From the NCBI GenBank assembly GCA_035295225.1, contig DATGJI010000058.1, positions 1-64,000 of the forward strand: a stretch of 64,000 nucleotides of DNA, read 5' to 3'. The position numbers were made by a program, and so were the translations under genes. Numbering within the stretch: position 1 is the first letter of the stretch; the number at the start of each line of letters is the position of its first letter. Under the pieces are notes generated by a model. It was not told where the DNA came from, did no database searches, and saw only the letters and a program-made list of their open reading frames with translations. This document shows positions 61,334 to 64,000 of the stretch, piece after piece. The stretch is from Candidatus Eremiobacteraceae bacterium (lineage in GTDB: Bacteria; Vulcanimicrobiota; Vulcanimicrobiia; Eremiobacterales; Eremiobacteraceae).

Positions 61334-62119
61334 CTAGCCGAAGCTTTTCGCTTCCTCGCGATAGTACGCTCGCAGCGCGATCGCCGCGAAAACCGCGGTG
61401 AAACCAGCAAGCCAGATTGTCGTGGTCGCGATCGGTTCGACCGGCGCACCCATGGCGCCCCACGCGAGCTGGCCGAAATGATATGCGGGCAAGTACGGCG
61501 CGATCGAGCGCACGAATGCCGGCAAGTCGTCCACCGGTACGAAGAGCCCCGACGCAAATGACATGGGCAGGCTGATCAGCTGCAGGATAGCGGCGGCAGA
61601 GTTAGGGCCCGCAAGATAACCGATGGCAAAGCCCAGCGTGATGAACGGAAACACGCCGAGCAGCAACCGCGCACTGAGCCCGATCCATAAGAGCGGTTGC
61701 AGTTGAATGCCGCCGGTGACGGCAGCAAAAACAAACAGCGCGCCGATGGTTATCGCAGAGAAGACGAGCGTTGCTATGGTCTTGCCGACGAGATACGCAA
61801 ACGGGCTTAGCGGCGTGGCTCGCATGAGCAGCGTGGTCTTGCTGCCGCGGTCATTTGCGACCGTGATGCCAAAAGAGAAGAGGGCGACGGTGATCACGGC
61901 ATACGCGCCGAACGACGCGACTTCGTAGCTCCCGACAGCGATGCCGTCGATGTGCTCGTGTGCATACGGCAACCCGAACAGCGCGTAGAACATGATCGGG
62001 AACGCGATGACCGGGATGCTGAATGCCGGCACGCGGATGAGTCGGAAGAACTCCGATCGCGTCTGCGCGACGATCATGGGCCAGAGCGGGGCTACACGAA
62101 CCGCGCGTGCCTCAGCCAT
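61334..62119 (-). CDS. ABC-2-type transporter permease
   Basis: 261 residues with about six membrane segments: FSIPVIAFPIMFYALFGL, FGAYAVITVALFSFGITVA, ATLVFSAITIGALFVFAAVTG, ARLLLGVFPFITLGFAIGYLA, AAAILQLISLPMSFASGLFV and ATTTIWLAGFTAVFAAIALRAYY. ABC2_membrane family (LPMSFASGLFVPVDDLP loop). It overlaps the ATPase gene by 8 bp and is the last gene of the operon. The substrate is unknown; lipid or peptide export is usual for the family. Confidence 0.93.
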   Translation of the reverse strand: MAEARAVRVAPLWPMIVAQTRSEFFRLIRVPAFSIPVIAFPIMFYALFGLPYAHEHIDGIAVGSYEVASFGAYAVITVALFSFGITVANDRGSKTTLLMRATPLSPFAYLVGKTIATLVFSAITIGALFVFAAVTGGIQLQPLLWIGLSARLLLGVFPFITLGFAIGYLAGPNSAAAILQLISLPMSFASGLFVPVDDLPAFVRSIAPYLPAYHFGQLAWGAMGAPVEPIATTTIWLAGFTAVFAAIALRAYYREEAKSFG

Positions 62120-63002
62120 GCCGCACTTCGGTCAGTCCCACGACAGCGTCCTCGAGCGAAGCGCCCACAACCTCAAGATTTGGAAGATCAAAACCGCGCG
62201 CGAACAGCCCGCGCAGCAGCGCTTGCGGATCGGCCGTGAATATCGACACCCGTCCGTCTTCTTGAACGATGCGCCGAACGGGCAGACCGGCGAACTCTGC
62301 CTCACCGATCTGCCGCGAAGCATCGAACGTCACGCGCTTGCTTTCGACGCTTGCCTTGAGCACGCGCGGCGGCGCGTCGGCGATGACGCGGCCTTTGTCG
62401 ATCACGATGATGCGATCGGCGACGGCATCGGCTTCTTCGATGTAGTGCGTGGTCAACAGCAGCGTTCGCCCGGCAGCCGCGAAATCGCGAAGCCGCCGCC
62501 AGAAGTTGCGCCGCGCTTCCACGTCCATGCCCACCGTCGGCTCGTCGAGGAAGAGCGCTTGCGGGTCGCCGCAGATCGCAAGCGCGAAATACATACGTTG
62601 TCGCTGTCCTCCGGAGAGCGTATGGATGAGCGAGGCGGATTTGTCTTGGAGACCCGCCATTTCGAGCGTCGTGTCGAGCGCGAGCGGCGCGGCGTAGTAG
62701 GATCGGAACTGGTCGACGATCTCGCTCAGCCGCAAGAATTCCGGCACGCCTGACTCCTGCAGCATGACGCCGCATCGCGAGCGCGCGCGCCGGTCGCGCG
62801 GATCGAGACCGAACAAGGTCACGCTGCCCGCGGTCGGCTTGCGCACGCCGAGCATGAGCGAGATGAACGTGGTCTTGCCGGCGCCGTTCGGGCCGAGCAG
62901 TGCGACGATCTCGCCCTGCCCGATCGTGAGATCGGTAGGAAGGAGCGCCTCGACGTGGCCGAAGTTCTTGGCGGCGCGACGAGCCTCGACGACGGCCGTC
63001 AT
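62112..63002 (-). CDS. ABC transporter ATP-binding protein
   Basis: 296 residues. Walker A LLGPNGAGKTT (37-45), Q-loop MLQESGVP, signature TLSGGQRQRM, Walker B ALFLDEPTVGMD, H-loop LTTHYIEEAD. CcmA/DrrA-type with a C-terminal extension (about 215-296). It pairs with the overlapping permease. It starts 8 bp after the stop of the upstream secreted-protein gene. Confidence 0.95.
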   Translation of the reverse strand: MTAVVEARRAAKNFGHVEALLPTDLTIGQGEIVALLGPNGAGKTTFISLMLGVRKPTAGSVTLFGLDPRDRRARSRCGVMLQESGVPEFLRLSEIVDQFRSYYAAPLALDTTLEMAGLQDKSASLIHTLSGGQRQRMYFALAICGDPQALFLDEPTVGMDVEARRNFWRRLRDFAAAGRTLLLTTHYIEEADAVADRIIVIDKGRVIADAPPRVLKASVESKRVTFDASRQIGEAEFAGLPVRRIVQEDGRVSIFTADPQALLRGLFARGFDLPNLEVVGASLEDAVVGLTEVRHG

Positions 63003-63010
63003 GTGCTGCG

Positions 63011-63670
63011 TTACGGCGTTCCCACGTCGATCGTCGTCACGCCCATGATAAAGCGGCCTTGCGTTGCGTCTTCAGGCACGATCAGTTCGCTGATCCCGTT
63101 GCCGGGCAGCGGCCGCCCGTCTTCTTCGTACGCGAGCACGATACGTTTGGCGTTGTAGTCTTTGTTGAATTCGGCAAAGGCGATGATCGCTGAGGCGCCC
63201 GACGTGCCCGTGACCAGGGCGAACGCGTGGGTCGCCATGTCGACGCCGGTTGACGTCGTGGGGTTCGCGCGATCGAGGACGTCGCTCAGCAGCGGCCCAG
63301 TGAAGATGTGGATGCGGCGGCGGCCGTCGGGATCGAGGACGCGCATCGTCAACGTCGTGTTCGCCATCGCTTGCAGGTCTTTGAGCGTGAGGACCACGGG
63401 ATTCGCCACCGCCCCAGTGACCTGTATGACGGAGCCGGGCGGGGCTGTGATCGGAGGCGGCGTCGGCGCGCCCGGGGGAGGCGCGGTCATGAGCGGCGCT
63501 GGTGTCTGCGGCAACGCCGGAAGCGTCGTGGCGGATATCGCCGGCACCGGGGTTGTGCGTGCGCTGACGGCAGCGCGAGCCGCTGATTCGGGCGCGACCC
63601 ATGTCGCAGCGACGATACCGCACGCGGAGGTCAGAAGCGCGATCCAGACGAGGCGAGAGCGCATGTTCAT
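63011..63670 (-). CDS. Secreted protein with molybdopterin-binding-like (sulfite-oxidase fold) domain
   Basis: 219 residues from the ATG at 63670 (AGGAG upstream). Signal anchor (LVWIALLTSACGIVAATWVAP), then a Pro/Ala-rich linker (about 45-85). The C-terminal domain (about 90-219) has VIQVTGAVANPVVLTLKDLQAM and HIFTGPLLSDVLDRANP, as in oxidoreductase molybdopterin-binding domains, but it is short and I see no Cys cofactor ligand. It is the first gene of the operon with the ABC transporter. Confidence 0.78.
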   Translation of the reverse strand: MNMRSRLVWIALLTSACGIVAATWVAPESAARAAVSARTTPVPAISATTLPALPQTPAPLMTAPPPGAPTPPPITAPPGSVIQVTGAVANPVVLTLKDLQAMANTTLTMRVLDPDGRRRIHIFTGPLLSDVLDRANPTTSTGVDMATHAFALVTGTSGASAIIAFAEFNKDYNAKRIVLAYEEDGRPLPGNGISELIVPEDATQGRFIMGVTTIDVGTP

Positions 63671-63692
63671 GGGTCTCCTAATTCTCGTAGTA

Positions 63693-63790
63693 GGGCAAGC
63701 AACGCTTGCCCGGCGGACCATAAAGGTCCGCCCTACAACCGGCGGACCATAAAGGTCCGCCCTACAACCGGCGGACCATAAAGGTCCGCC
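63693..63790. repeat. Hairpin repeat cluster 2 with a leading GGGCAAGC hairpin
   Basis: GGGCAAGC-AAC-GCTTGCCC at 63693-63711, directly followed by three copies of the GGCGGACC/GGTCCGCC hairpin at 63712-63732, 63741-63761 and 63770-63790 with a 29-bp period. The same core hairpin occurs three times at 61242. It sits between the ABC operon start and the partial hydrolase gene. Confidence 0.9.
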
Positions 63791-63808
63791 CGACGACCGT
63801 GCGTTGTA

Positions 63809-64000
63809 CTACGGGGCACCGAACCCGCGCGCCTTCAGCCAGCGCGAGATGACAAAACGCGAACGCTCGGCGCAATCGGTATGATTTGCATCTACGATTT
63901 CAAACGTTTTCGGCTCTGCCGCTGCGTCGAATAGCTCGCGCACCGCTGTCGGGCCGACGAGCCCGTCACGGCTGCCCGCGATCACGAGCAGCGGTCGAGG
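63809..64000 (-). CDS. Alpha/beta-hydrolase, C-terminal part (5' end outside window)
   Basis: 63 codons plus the stop at 63809-63811, read in from the right end. PRPLLVIAGSRDGLVGPTAV holds the acid Asp of an alpha/beta-hydrolase (G-x-x-D), and FEIVDANHTDCAERSRF holds the catalytic His. The end is ISRWLKARGFGAP. The nucleophile lies outside the window. Confidence 0.8.
   Translation of the reverse strand, partial: PRPLLVIAGSRDGLVGPTAVRELFDAAAEPKTFEIVDANHTDCAERSRFVISRWLKARGFGAP

Noticed and set aside
61242-63790. Hairpin repeats considered as a CRISPR array
   Set aside because: Only three copies per cluster, spacers of 8-10 bp, no cas genes. They fit REP-like hairpins instead.

Overview
This 64-kb window is high-GC bacterial chromosome, densely coded on both strands, with many GTG/TTG starts and short ATGA/GTGA gene overlaps. 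The best taxonomic guess is an uncultured, Eremiobacterota (WPS-2)-like lineage. This is inference from gene style: many secreted beta-propeller proteins, AfsR/LuxR-type ATPase regulators, CadC-type winged-helix/TPR regulators, and clusters of a small hairpin repeat. No ribosomal or other phylogenetic marker is present to confirm it. The only RNA gene recognised is a tRNA-Ala(CGC).

Layout. 1-16.9 kb: the 3'-truncated end of a winged-helix/TPR regulator, a small HTH-like protein, a nitrilase, a monooxygenase-like protein, a Tat-exported beta-carbonic anhydrase, a DUF2461 protein, a delta-60 beta-propeller, a secreted TPR protein, a propeller-phosphoesterase translationally coupled to a ChrA transporter, a flavin oxidase/membrane protein/GNAT operon, a methyltransferase and a CocE-type hydrolase. 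16.9-29.8 kb: an OmpA-type lipoprotein, DUF4242 and OsmC proteins, HAF-repeat and Vgb-like secreted proteins, a PDZ/multi-TM/GAF-like sensor, two tandem GVxG-repeat surface proteins and a 5'-3' exonuclease. 29.9-37.5 kb is a regulatory block: a LytS/LytTR two-component system, a CBM9/DUF5916 outer-membrane-type protein, a DUF899 gene with a tiny overlapping membrane-protein gene, a TetR/membrane-protein divergent pair, and an ECF sigma factor with a SnoaL-like extension. Two kinds of duplicated intergenic element (80 percent identical 70-mers, and a pair of look-alike ECF promoters) tie these transcription units together.

37.5-52 kb: a TMEM175-type channel, a YVTN lipoprotein, two unplaced hypothetical genes, a glyoxalase-fold protein, an Lhr helicase, a second PDZ/TM sensor, a large LuxR regulator and an NHL lipoprotein. 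52.2-56.8 kb is a 4.5-kb genomic island inserted in the tRNA-Ala gene. A 29-bp direct repeat of the tRNA 3' end bounds it. It carries a PD-(D/E)XK nuclease-like gene, a membrane-anchored helical protein, an autoinhibited Fic protein with a small partner, and dead remnants of a PLD nuclease and a tyrosine integrase. It looks like a defence or toxin cargo island.

57-64 kb: a serine beta-lactamase-fold hydrolase, an OmpR-type response regulator with its histidine kinase, an ABC-2 export operon with a secreted protein, and the C-terminal end of an alpha/beta hydrolase. Triple hairpin repeats lie at both ends of the ABC operon. The kinase stop codon sits inside one of them.
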